64,000 nucleotides of DNA, from contig CAZNGS010000007.1 in assembly GCA_964572825.1 (NCBI GenBank), forward strand, positions 31,999-95,998, written 5' to 3'. The DNA is from CAYVBE01 sp964572825 (GTDB taxonomy: Bacteria > Planctomycetota > Brocadiia > SM23-32). Position numbers and translations under genes: made by a program. The notes beneath the pieces are model-generated. The model was not told the DNA's origin. It searched no databases and saw only the letters and a list, made by a program, of their open reading frames with translations. This document shows, piece after piece, positions 1 through 7,656 of this stretch (position 1 is the stretch's first letter; each line of letters begins with the position of its first letter).

Positions 1-1
1 C

Positions 2-2767
2 CGGTTCCACCGCATCTCCTACGACAGCGACAGGATGTGGGGCTACCGTGAGCGGGCGCTGGAGTTTTTCGACCGCAACGGCGTGCCGGGCCGCCTCTCC
101 ATGTGCATCGATGGTATGTTCATCACGCTTGCGCCGCGCAATCCCCTGGTCTGGGAGAACTTCCGCCGGCACGTGCGGCAAACCGTGCGGGCCTACCGCA
201 ACCACCCGTCGGTGATGATGTGGAGTATCGGCAACGAGTACATGCTGGTGACGTGTCGGCTGGTATACGGCGGCCGATACCGCGAGTCCGAGGAGGAAGC
301 CGCCGAACTGAGCCGCATCGCCGAGACGCTGGACCCCACCCGGCGCAGTTTCCAGGACGGCGGCGGGGACCTGGGCGGCCTGATAGGGATGAACTGCCAG
401 CACTATTCCTGGCGCTACTCCCGGGGCTGGCCGGACTGGGCCTACAACTACCCCATCCGAGAAGGTGAGGCACCGGTGCCCCGACCGGTCGGCAACCGCC
501 CTGAGCTCTACGCGTGGGACGGGCAGATGCCCCTCATCTTCGGGGAAGTCTTCTACTACGCGGGCAATATCGACCGCGTCACATGGGTCGGCGGGCCGGA
601 GGTCTATCGCGGCCGCGAGAAGGCCGAGCGCGCCGCCGCCCATTACATGCGCATCTGCGCGGAAGGCGCCCGCTGGCAGGGCGTCACGGCCATCTGTCCC
701 TGGGTGGGCCACCTGCCCGGGGCGGAGAAGTCCTTCGCCGCCCGGGCCGTGTTCGTGCGCGAACACAACCGCTGCTTCTATCCGAAGAGCACGTTCCGGC
801 GCACTATCAAGGTCTTCAACGACACGCGCCACGACGATCCCATCACCCTCCGCTGGCGGCTGGTGTTGGGCGAGCGGACGGTCGCCGACGGAGAGCGGCT
901 CTATCGCCTGCCGCCCGGCCAGAACCGGCAGGATCATATCGAAGCGGCCCTGCCGGACGCCGACCGGCGGCAGAACGGTCGCCTGGAACTGGAGCTTCTC
1001 GTGAACGGGGAGTCCGTCTTCGAGGACAGCAGGCCGGTCAGCCTGCTGCCCCGCCCCACCGGGGCCACGGGGCTCTCGGGCGAGGCCCTGTGCGTTTACG
1101 ATCCCGAGGGGGGCATCCGCGAGTGGCTGCGCCAGGTGGGGCAGTCTTTCACCGCCCTGGAGGCCCTTCAGGAGCTGCCCGACGCGGCGCGGGTGCTTCT
1201 GGTGGGGCCCCACGCCCTGGACGAGGGCGACCGGGCGCAGAGCGTCGAGGTCCTCCGGGAGTTCATCACCGCGGGCAATGTCGCCATCGTGCTGGAGCAG
1301 GCGGACCCGCTCCAGGGCGACGAATTGCCCGGAGCGGACCTCAAGGTGGACCCCCAGGCGCCGAAGCGCAATCGGTCAGCCGATTTCCCGGGTCCGGAGC
1401 CCGAGGCCGGGCGCATCGCTTTCCCCACCGCACGCGCGCACCGTGTGGTTCGCGGGCTGGAGAGCTCCGACATGTTCACGTGGGCCGGAGACGGGACCAA
1501 TTACCGGAAGGCGTATTCCTCCGTCGGCGCCACCGCTCTGAGCATTGTGCAGGCGGGGCATCGGCTGAATCTCTCGCCGGTAGTTCAGCTCGGCACCGGC
1601 GATGGGGCCTGCCTGCTCTCCCAGATGCTGATCGGCCGAAAGCTGGGGACCGAACCCGTGGCCGATCAGCTCCTCTACAACGCTCTGCTATGGGCCGAGG
1701 AGCGGGTGCATGCAGTCAGTCACCGGGCGGCCGTCTATGCGGCGGGGGACACCGCCCTGCTCGATCTGCTCGGCGCGGTCCGGCTCCAGTTCACCAAGGT
1801 GCACGAACCGGCCGCGGCCCTGAGTGAGCCGGTGGCCGTGGTGCGGGCCACACCGTCGGCGCTTCAGTGGCTGCAGGGCCACCGGGAACGGGTCCGACAG
1901 TTCTGTTCCGAGGGCGGCCGGCTCATGCTGCTGGGCCTCACGCCGGACGGAATCCAGTCGTTCAACGATCTGGTCGGGTTCCGGCACCGCATCCGTCCCA
2001 CCTGGCGGGAGCTGGTCACGCTGAACGAACGCACCGATCCCGTGCTTTTGGGCATCACGGACCGCGACGTCAACATGGACGGCCCCGACCAGGTCGCCCC
2101 GTGGTCCGGCAAGCACTGGAAGTCGGACCGCGTGTTCAGCTACGTGGTGGACGGACGCGAGATCGCCTCCTTCGGCGGGGCCGGCGACGGCGAAGCCGAG
2201 GGCGTCATGCGCGCAGAAAACAGCATCCAGATGATGACCAACGGCCTGACCAATGAGGACGACTGGCATTACATCCAGTACTTCGATTCCGAAGGCGCGT
2301 CGGTGACCTTCGATTTCGGCAGCCCCGAGACCATCACCCGCATCCGCATTAAGCCCAATCCGGGGTCCTATTACTTCCTGAAGGACGTGGCGTTTGTCTT
2401 CGGCGGGGATGAGGAGAACCCGGTGGAGTTCACGTGTCGACAGGTCGGGGGATTGCAGGAGGTCCCCATGCGGCCCCGGCGGGCGCGGCGGGTAACCCTC
2501 CGAATGATAAACCACTGGCCCGGTGACTCCGGCAAGAACCTGATGGGCGTGGACCTGGTCGAGATGTACCGGGAACTGCCGGAGGAGCCGCGCATGGTGT
2601 TCCTGACCGATCCGTGCGGCCTGGTGAACTACCCCATCGGAGAGGGCGGCATCCTGCTGAACCAACTGGACTATACCTCCGAAGACACGGAAGAGAACAT
2701 GGCCAGGAAGCGAAGTACCTACGCCAGCCTGCTCCGCAACATGGGCGCCGCCCTGGGGAGCGAGTGA
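2..2767 (+). CDS. GH2-like glycoside hydrolase, 5' end outside window
   Basis: Probable retaining beta-glycosidase of clan GH-A. The frame is open from the first bases, so the N-terminal domains lie outside the window; the first in-frame ATG at 35 is probably internal. Counting from that ATG, WSIGNEY carries the likely acid/base Glu (about residue 68) and PLIFGEVFY the likely nucleophile Glu (about 171). An Ig-like stretch follows (about 260-345), then a Rossmann-like region resembling the amidotransferase-fold domain of GH42-type enzymes (about 350-470). A discoidin-like carbohydrate-binding module lies near 735-840. The substrate cannot be read from the sequence. The gene ends 58 bp before another carbohydrate-active gene on the same strand, so they may be co-transcribed. 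GH2-like is an inference from motifs; a related clan GH-A family is possible. Confidence 0.75.
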   Translation, partial: RFHRISYDSDRMWGYRERALEFFDRNGVPGRLSMCIDGMFITLAPRNPLVWENFRRHVRQTVRAYRNHPSVMMWSIGNEYMLVTCRLVYGGRYRESEEEAAELSRIAETLDPTRRSFQDGGGDLGGLIGMNCQHYSWRYSRGWPDWAYNYPIREGEAPVPRPVGNRPELYAWDGQMPLIFGEVFYYAGNIDRVTWVGGPEVYRGREKAERAAAHYMRICAEGARWQGVTAICPWVGHLPGAEKSFAARAVFVREHNRCFYPKSTFRRTIKVFNDTRHDDPITLRWRLVLGERTVADGERLYRLPPGQNRQDHIEAALPDADRRQNGRLELELLVNGESVFEDSRPVSLLPRPTGATGLSGEALCVYDPEGGIREWLRQVGQSFTALEALQELPDAARVLLVGPHALDEGDRAQSVEVLREFITAGNVAIVLEQADPLQGDELPGADLKVDPQAPKRNRSADFPGPEPEAGRIAFPTARAHRVVRGLESSDMFTWAGDGTNYRKAYSSVGATALSIVQAGHRLNLSPVVQLGTGDGACLLSQMLIGRKLGTEPVADQLLYNALLWAEERVHAVSHRAAVYAAGDTALLDLLGAVRLQFTKVHEPAAALSEPVAVVRATPSALQWLQGHRERVRQFCSEGGRLMLLGLTPDGIQSFNDLVGFRHRIRPTWRELVTLNERTDPVLLGITDRDVNMDGPDQVAPWSGKHWKSDRVFSYVVDGREIASFGGAGDGEAEGVMRAENSIQMMTNGLTNEDDWHYIQYFDSEGASVTFDFGSPETITRIRIKPNPGSYYFLKDVAFVFGGDEENPVEFTCRQVGGLQEVPMRPRRARRVTLRMINHWPGDSGKNLMGVDLVEMYRELPEEPRMVFLTDPCGLVNYPIGEGGILLNQLDYTSEDTEENMARKRSTYASLLRNMGAALGSE

Positions 2768-2825
2768 CACCGGGACGGCGGGGATCGCGCCTCGGGCGAA
2801 TCTGCACAGGAAGGGAGCGGCAAAG

Positions 2826-4580
2826 ATGGTGCGCCAGGTGACGCTTGCGCTTGCGATGGCGGCCGTTCTGTTCCTGAATGAAAGCCGCGCCCGGAGGACC
2901 TCTGCCCCACCTGAAGGCGTAGAGAACACGGAGGCGCTGGAGAAGGCCCTCTTCCGCATCGACATGGAGCTCTACGAACGCTCCCTGCGGGATATCCGCG
3001 ACTGGCTCGACGCCCGGATCGCCGAATACGGCGAACTGGGGCTATATGCCTTCGGGCAGGGACTGAGCTTCAAAGAGGGCGAGGTCCACGTCTGCATGAA
3101 CAGGGGGGGATTCGCGGACAGCGCGGCCCAGTTCTTCCGTGCCTACGAAATGCTGGGTGAGCCCCGCTATCTCGAAGCGGGCCTCAAAACGTGTGACTTC
3201 TTCCTTCGCATCCAGCAGCCCCAGGGCCACATCCCCTACAGGGCCGTCATCCACCAGCCGGACGGGAGAATCACGGTTGGCTACCGGAACCGTGGATCAA
3301 AGCAAGTTCGCCTGCAGGACGGCGTCCAGTACCGCCCTTTCGCCCTGCTGCTCTATGCACATCGCCTGACCGGCGAGCGCAGATATATGCTCGCCGCACA
3401 ACGCATCGCCGACCGGGTGCTGGCCATCCAGGACCCGCAGTTCGGTTACTGCCCCGATCAATACGATCCCGAGCACACCGACCGCACGCAGGTCCTCAAG
3501 GCCGGCAGCCCGGGCGGGATCGCGGTGGGCGGCTCCTACAACGACTATGCCACGACCGACGCCATGCGCATGGCCGTCATGATGTATCACGCCACCGGCG
3601 ACAGGAAGTATCTCGAACGCAGCGCGCGAATTGGCCGGTGGATTCTCGCCACCCAGATAGGTGAAGACCCGGTGCACGGCTGGTGCCAGCAATACGGCCC
3701 GAACAACGAGCCGACCAGGGCCCGCCACCACGAACTCGAAGTCATTCAGCCCTACGTGTTCAACCGGTTTGTCGGCCCCATGCTCGCCTGGTTCTACGGC
3801 ATGACCGGCAGGCAGGCCTACCGCGCCATGTTCAAGGAAACCTACCAGTGGATGCGGTCGGTGGAGAAGGACGGGGGTTGGGCGTCCCACTACCTTCCCG
3901 ATGGAACGCCGGTTTTCTGCCGCGATTGGGAGATCCACCGCTACGATGAACCGGAGAAGTGGAAGGAGAAATACCCCTGGGGCGGCTCCTACAGCCGGAG
4001 ATTTGTGCAGCTCCGCGATGCCAGCAGACTGCTTGAGCAGATGCATTCTGGCGGCCAGGAGGGTGTCAGGAAATGGTTCCACGGGCCGACGGAGTTTTCA
4101 CCGGGCCAGTATCTGGAGCGGCAAATCGCCGCCGCCCGGCGCTGCGCGGACGAGGACCTCCTCGTGCCCCTTGCGGACTGCGGTGAAGGGCTCCAGCGGG
4201 TGGACGGCTGGCTGCCGGTGGGTAACGACCTGGAGCGGGTGAGGCAGCGGTGGGCCGGTGTGGAAGCCCCCGGCCTGGCGCAGAGAATCCACGGGCGGTC
4301 CGGCATCGACCGCCAGACGTGGGAGCCCCCTCACATGATGCCCCATTTCCGGCCACCGGTCGGATGGGCTCAGTGGCAATACGTGTGGGACGTCAGGCTC
4401 GCGCTGGGCGATATCGATGCCGAGACGGCAGCGAGCGGAGGTCGGGGTCTGGAGGTCCACCACGTGTGGGAGCCCTGGGACGTGATGGGCGACTGGACCA
4501 CCCGCGCCCTGAAGGTCGAGAGATGGCTGGATGTGGCGCTGACTGAGTCCGCCACACGAAGCCGGGACAAGTTTCGATGA
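2826..4580 (+). CDS. Exported alpha/alpha-barrel carbohydrate-active protein
   Basis: 584 residues. The first 20-odd residues form a short signal peptide (MVRQ, then a hydrophobic stretch). The body is helical with repeated motifs such as AYEMLGEPRYLEAGLKTCDF and YHATGDRKYLERSARIGRWI, typical of (alpha/alpha) toroid proteins: polysaccharide lyases, unsaturated glucuronyl hydrolases and epimerases. I cannot assign a catalytic residue or a family, so the reaction is open. A purine-rich ribosome binding site (GGAAGGGAG) sits about 8 bases before the ATG. Its place directly behind a GH2-like gene suggests that both work on the same polysaccharide outside the cytoplasm. A pectate-lyase-like role is one guess. 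Confidence 0.7.
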   Translation: MVRQVTLALAMAAVLFLNESRARRTSAPPEGVENTEALEKALFRIDMELYERSLRDIRDWLDARIAEYGELGLYAFGQGLSFKEGEVHVCMNRGGFADSAAQFFRAYEMLGEPRYLEAGLKTCDFFLRIQQPQGHIPYRAVIHQPDGRITVGYRNRGSKQVRLQDGVQYRPFALLLYAHRLTGERRYMLAAQRIADRVLAIQDPQFGYCPDQYDPEHTDRTQVLKAGSPGGIAVGGSYNDYATTDAMRMAVMMYHATGDRKYLERSARIGRWILATQIGEDPVHGWCQQYGPNNEPTRARHHELEVIQPYVFNRFVGPMLAWFYGMTGRQAYRAMFKETYQWMRSVEKDGGWASHYLPDGTPVFCRDWEIHRYDEPEKWKEKYPWGGSYSRRFVQLRDASRLLEQMHSGGQEGVRKWFHGPTEFSPGQYLERQIAAARRCADEDLLVPLADCGEGLQRVDGWLPVGNDLERVRQRWAGVEAPGLAQRIHGRSGIDRQTWEPPHMMPHFRPPVGWAQWQYVWDVRLALGDIDAETAASGGRGLEVHHVWEPWDVMGDWTTRALKVERWLDVALTESATRSRDKFR

Positions 4581-4898
4581 GCGTCGGAACAAAGCCCACG
4601 GCGTCCTATCCGAGTCGGCACGGGAGACGGCGCAGCTGCCGAGACAGGCGACCTGCAACGCGCGGATTCTATTACGCCGAGGCCCGCAGTGGTGGAGATA
4701 GAGGTGCTGGGCCCAGCAGGACTCGAACGCGTGCCGGAGGCCCGTAGCATTAAAGGCGTGTCCGGTGATCTATCGGTAGCTGCTGTGCAACCGGGCGATT
4801 CCCATGACGCGTCGGTGCAGTCGGCGGTTTCCGCCGCCGGCTGCGCCAACCTGCACGGTGGATGGGCGTGGGCGGGCCCTGTAGTGACATTCAGAAAA
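4581..4898. other. Intergenic region before the tRNA
   Basis: About 320 bases without a convincing gene. The open frames here look like shadows. The only structure seen is a 21-base partial copy of the neighbouring tRNA's 3' end, listed separately. Confidence 0.5.
4708..4728 (-). repeat. Partial copy of the tRNA 3' end
   Basis: This 21-base stretch matches 20 of 21 bases of the 3' acceptor and T-loop segment of the tRNA at 4902-4922, in the same orientation and 194 bp away. The match stops inside the T arm: the base-paired partner of the T stem is absent, so this is not a second tRNA. Such copies arise when an element integrates into a tRNA 3' end and later decays, or as tRNA fragments. No integrase gene remains nearby. 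Confidence 0.6.
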
Positions 4899-4973
4899 TG
4901 GTGGGCCCAGCAGGGCTCGAACCTGCAACAAGCGGATTATGAGTCCGCTGCTCTGCCATTGAGCTATGGGCCC
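4899..4973 (-). tRNA. tRNA with CAT anticodon (Met or lysidine-modified Ile2)
   Basis: The minus strand folds into a full cloverleaf. The acceptor stem is GGGCCCA pairing with TGGGCCC, followed by discriminator A and an encoded CCA. The D arm has GCTC...GAGC, the anticodon stem is GCGGA/TCCGC with loop CTCATAA, and the T arm is GCAGG-TTCGAGC-CCTGC. The anticodon CAT occupies 4939-4941. CAT is read either as elongator Met or, when C34 is modified to lysidine by TilS, as Ile for AUA codons. C-G pairs at acceptor positions 4-6 are like those of Ile2 tRNAs, but I cannot decide between the two by eye. The lack of initiator features makes fMet unlikely. Confidence 0.93.
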
Positions 4974-5044
4974 GGACGGCGGATGTATGTCAGGGAAAGA
5001 CCACCCCCGCATCACCTTGACTATAGGCCCGGGGGAGCCGAAAG

Positions 5045-6319
5045 TCAAGCGGCAGGCGCCCCGCTCGCCGGGGCCGGAAGCCTTCTGAGACGTACCAGCA
5101 GGCCCAGGATCAGCAGCGCAGCACCCGCCAGCACGAACGCTCCCGACACACCGAGGTAAGGCTGATCGGCCACCCATCCCAGCAGCGGGGCTACCACGGC
5201 CGCGAAGATCGCCCGAAGCTGCGATTGCACCGAGAGCACCGTCGCCCGCTGTTGACCCGGTATGAGGTCGGACATGTAGCCGATCGCCATCGGCTTGCGC
5301 AGGTTGTAAAGGGTGTAGAAAAAGAAGAACACCACGATGGCCGGCACCGCCAGGTCATGCTCGTAGAGCACGCCTACCAGACAGAACCCCAGCGCGAAGG
5401 CCCAGAACAGCCCGTTCAGCGCCCGCGCCAGGTCCGATGCCCGGTCCGCCGCGTGGCCGCTCAGGCGCGAAGAGACGAAACTGTTCATGTAAACAAGGAA
5501 GTACACCACGCCCACCAGCAGAAACGTGCGCTCGCGATCCGCCGCGGCCAACAGCACGGGCAGCCCCAGCGCGGCCGTTTTGACGATAATCTGCAGATAG
5601 TCCTTGGCGGCCTTGAAGAACGCGTCGAACACAGACTCGTTGACCACCACCCGGGTGAGATCGCGCGTCTTCCAGAGGGACCTGAAGCTATCCGCCGTGT
5701 GACGCCACATGGCACGCAGTATCTTCTTTCGCTCGGTTTTGCCGTCCAGTTCGGCGGGGTAGGTCAACATGAGCAAAAGTCCCAGGGCATAGGGGACCAT
5801 GGTGGCGGGGAAGATGATGTCGTATCCGCCCCCCAGGAAGGCGAAAGCTCCCACGCCGATCGCCGCCAGGGCCGACCCGAGCCGCGACATCGAGCGGGTG
5901 TAGCCGTAGTAGTGCACCCGCTGGCCGCTCAGCCCCTCCAGGTCCAGGTGGTGCATGATCATGGATTTATGCGTGCCGGACCGGAACGCCTCGCCGGCAG
6001 CGAACAGGATCATGGCGGGCACGAAGGCCCAGAAGGAACGCGCGAAGGTGAATATGGCGAACGAGACCAGGTAGGAGCCGAAGGCCATCACCATGGCACG
6101 CCGTCGGCCGGTGACGTCGGCCACGATGCCGGTGGGGATCTCAAGCAGGTAGATAAAGACTTCCCGCATGCCGATCAGGAGCCCGAACTGGGTGTAGGAG
6201 AGGCCCCGGTGCTCGGTCAGGAAGAGCAGCAGGAGCAGCTCGAAGAAGCGCAGGTTCTTCAGGAATCCGTAGGCGGAGAACTTGAACAGCATGGTCTTCT
6301 GCGATCTGTCCAGCTCCAT
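5045..6319 (-). CDS. MFS transporter
   Basis: A 424-residue integral membrane protein with about 11-12 hydrophobic segments and a basic cytoplasmic loop after the second or third helix (DVTGRRRAMVM), the usual MFS loop 2-3 signature (G-x-x-x-D-x-x-G-R-R). It would move a small solute across the inner membrane; the substrate is unknown. The ATG is preceded by GGGGAGG at 7-8 bases. It lies 108 bp downstream of the UroD-like gene on the same strand, so the two probably form one unit, divergent from the GH94 phosphorylase. That context hints at a sugar or aglycone, which is inference only. Confidence 0.85.
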   Translation of the reverse strand: MELDRSQKTMLFKFSAYGFLKNLRFFELLLLLFLTEHRGLSYTQFGLLIGMREVFIYLLEIPTGIVADVTGRRRAMVMAFGSYLVSFAIFTFARSFWAFVPAMILFAAGEAFRSGTHKSMIMHHLDLEGLSGQRVHYYGYTRSMSRLGSALAAIGVGAFAFLGGGYDIIFPATMVPYALGLLLMLTYPAELDGKTERKKILRAMWRHTADSFRSLWKTRDLTRVVVNESVFDAFFKAAKDYLQIIVKTAALGLPVLLAAADRERTFLLVGVVYFLVYMNSFVSSRLSGHAADRASDLARALNGLFWAFALGFCLVGVLYEHDLAVPAIVVFFFFYTLYNLRKPMAIGYMSDLIPGQQRATVLSVQSQLRAIFAAVVAPLLGWVADQPYLGVSGAFVLAGAALLILGLLVRLRRLPAPASGAPAA

Positions 6320-6427
6320 CTGCTGCCTCCCCGGGGATAGATTGGGAGAACCACGCGCTCCGGCGGGGACGCCGGAGCCACCCCAGAACGCGAGCTACCC
6401 CAGAACGGGCGGGGCTGACGGATCGTG

Positions 6428-7501
6428 TCAGGACATCGGATGTGCGGCAGCGGTGTCGAACATGGCCACGATGTTCTCCGGCGGCGTGCCGGCCTGGATG
6501 GCGTGTGAAGGCCCCAGGATGTAGCCGCCGGCCCTGCCCAGCACGTCGATCCGTTCCCGCACCTCCTGCCGCACCTCTTCGGGCATGCCGAACGGCAGGG
6601 TCTGCTGCACGCTGATACCGCCCTCGAAGCACAGCTCCTCCCCGTGCCGCTCTTTCAGGGCGACCGGGTCCATGCCCTTCGCGTCGAACTGCAGCGGCTG
6701 CAGCACGTCCACGCCCATGTCGGTCAGTCCCGGCACGGCCTCCATCACCGACCCGTCGCTGTGGTAGATGACCTTCGCACCGAACTCGTGGATGACCTCG
6801 TTCATTCGCGCGTGATAGGGCTTGATGTTCTCCTCCCACATCTTCAGCGACATCAGCAGGCCCTCCTGTCCGCCGATGTCGTCTGCCGTGAAGACCAGCT
6901 CGATCTCCCCGCCGCCGGCCTCCAGGATACGGCGGAAGTACTCGGTGTAGAAGTCGCAGACCCGCTCGAAGATGGCGTGGGCCACTTCGGGATTCAGGGC
7001 CAGGTCCAGGAATATCTGCTCGAAGCCTCGCATGTACCAGGAGGACTCGAAGATGTTGCCGTTGCTGGTCATCAGGTAGTGCTGGTCCTCCCGCCGCATC
7101 CGGGCGATTATTTCCGGCAGGGCGGAGTAATCGTACCAGTCCGGGGACGGCCAGTCGTGCTCGTCCAGGTCGGAGGGATCTTCCGCATCGGCCAGCGGGT
7201 AGTAGTCGATCTCGTCATAGCTGCCCGAGCCGTAGCTGACCGGCTTGCGCCGCACCCCCCACACGTCGGTCCGGGGCGGCAGTTCAGGCCCGACGTAGGG
7301 CGCATTGACATACTGAATGTCAATCAGCGGCCGCAGGTATTCGTCCACGCTCGTGGCGCGCTCCCGCTGCAGGAAGTCCTCCAGTTCCGCGCGCGCCGGG
7401 GCGTTGATGCCCGAGCAGACCATGCAGATGGGCACCCGGTCCGTCGTCTGGTGGTCCAGCGCCAGGCGCACCCGGTCCCGGTGCGTCAATTCATCGTTCA
7501 T
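6428..7501 (-). CDS. Uroporphyrinogen decarboxylase-family (UroD/MtaA-like) protein
   Basis: 357 residues from the ATG at 7501, chosen because GGAAGGAG lies just upstream; a longer in-frame start at 7633 has no such site and would overlap the promoter. The N-terminus (LTHRDRVRLALDHQTTDRVP) is the family's typical opening. Further marks are VIYHSDGSVMEAVPGLTDMG and GGYILGPSHAIQAGTPPENI near the C-terminus, where HEM-E and MtaA proteins form the end of their TIM barrel. Sequences of this kind in PVC bacteria are usually not haem enzymes but uncharacterised relatives of corrinoid methyltransferases. No corrinoid protein gene is nearby. The gene is followed by the MFS gene. Confidence 0.85.
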   Translation of the reverse strand: MNDELTHRDRVRLALDHQTTDRVPICMVCSGINAPARAELEDFLQRERATSVDEYLRPLIDIQYVNAPYVGPELPPRTDVWGVRRKPVSYGSGSYDEIDYYPLADAEDPSDLDEHDWPSPDWYDYSALPEIIARMRREDQHYLMTSNGNIFESSWYMRGFEQIFLDLALNPEVAHAIFERVCDFYTEYFRRILEAGGGEIELVFTADDIGGQEGLLMSLKMWEENIKPYHARMNEVIHEFGAKVIYHSDGSVMEAVPGLTDMGVDVLQPLQFDAKGMDPVALKERHGEELCFEGGISVQQTLPFGMPEEVRQEVRERIDVLGRAGGYILGPSHAIQAGTPPENIVAMFDTAAAHPMS

Positions 7502-7551
7502 CGATGGCTCCTTCCCTGCTGAGGGCACGCCAGCGACAACGCGTGCAGGCA

Positions 7552-7580
7552 AGTATAGCAGGAAGGGCAACCCGCGCCAA
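7552..7580 (-). promoter_or_regulatory. Promoter of the UroD-like gene
   Basis: Read on the minus strand, TTGGCG, 17 bases, then TATACT preceded by TGC (extended -10). It places a transcription start about 45 bases before the ATG at 7501. Confidence 0.55.
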
Positions 7581-7590
7581 CCCACTTCCT

Positions 7591-7619
7591 TTGACAGGCG
7601 CCGCTCGTTCGCGAAAAAT
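7591..7619 (+). promoter_or_regulatory. Promoter of the GH94 gene
   Basis: TTGACA, 17 bases, AAAAAT (4 of 6 matches to the -10 consensus), ending about 37 bases before the GH94 start at 7657. It lies back to back with the UroD promoter, so one regulator could control both directions. Confidence 0.45.
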
Positions 7620-7656
7620 GTCCCCGAACACATCCATCAACCCGGAGAGCGAGCTT

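Noticed and set aside
1688..2965. A 425-codon minus-strand frame
   Set aside because: It lies opposite the GH2-like gene and has no recognisable motif.
4701..4790. A second tRNA gene
   Set aside because: Only 21 bases match; the T stem partner and the anticodon arm are missing.
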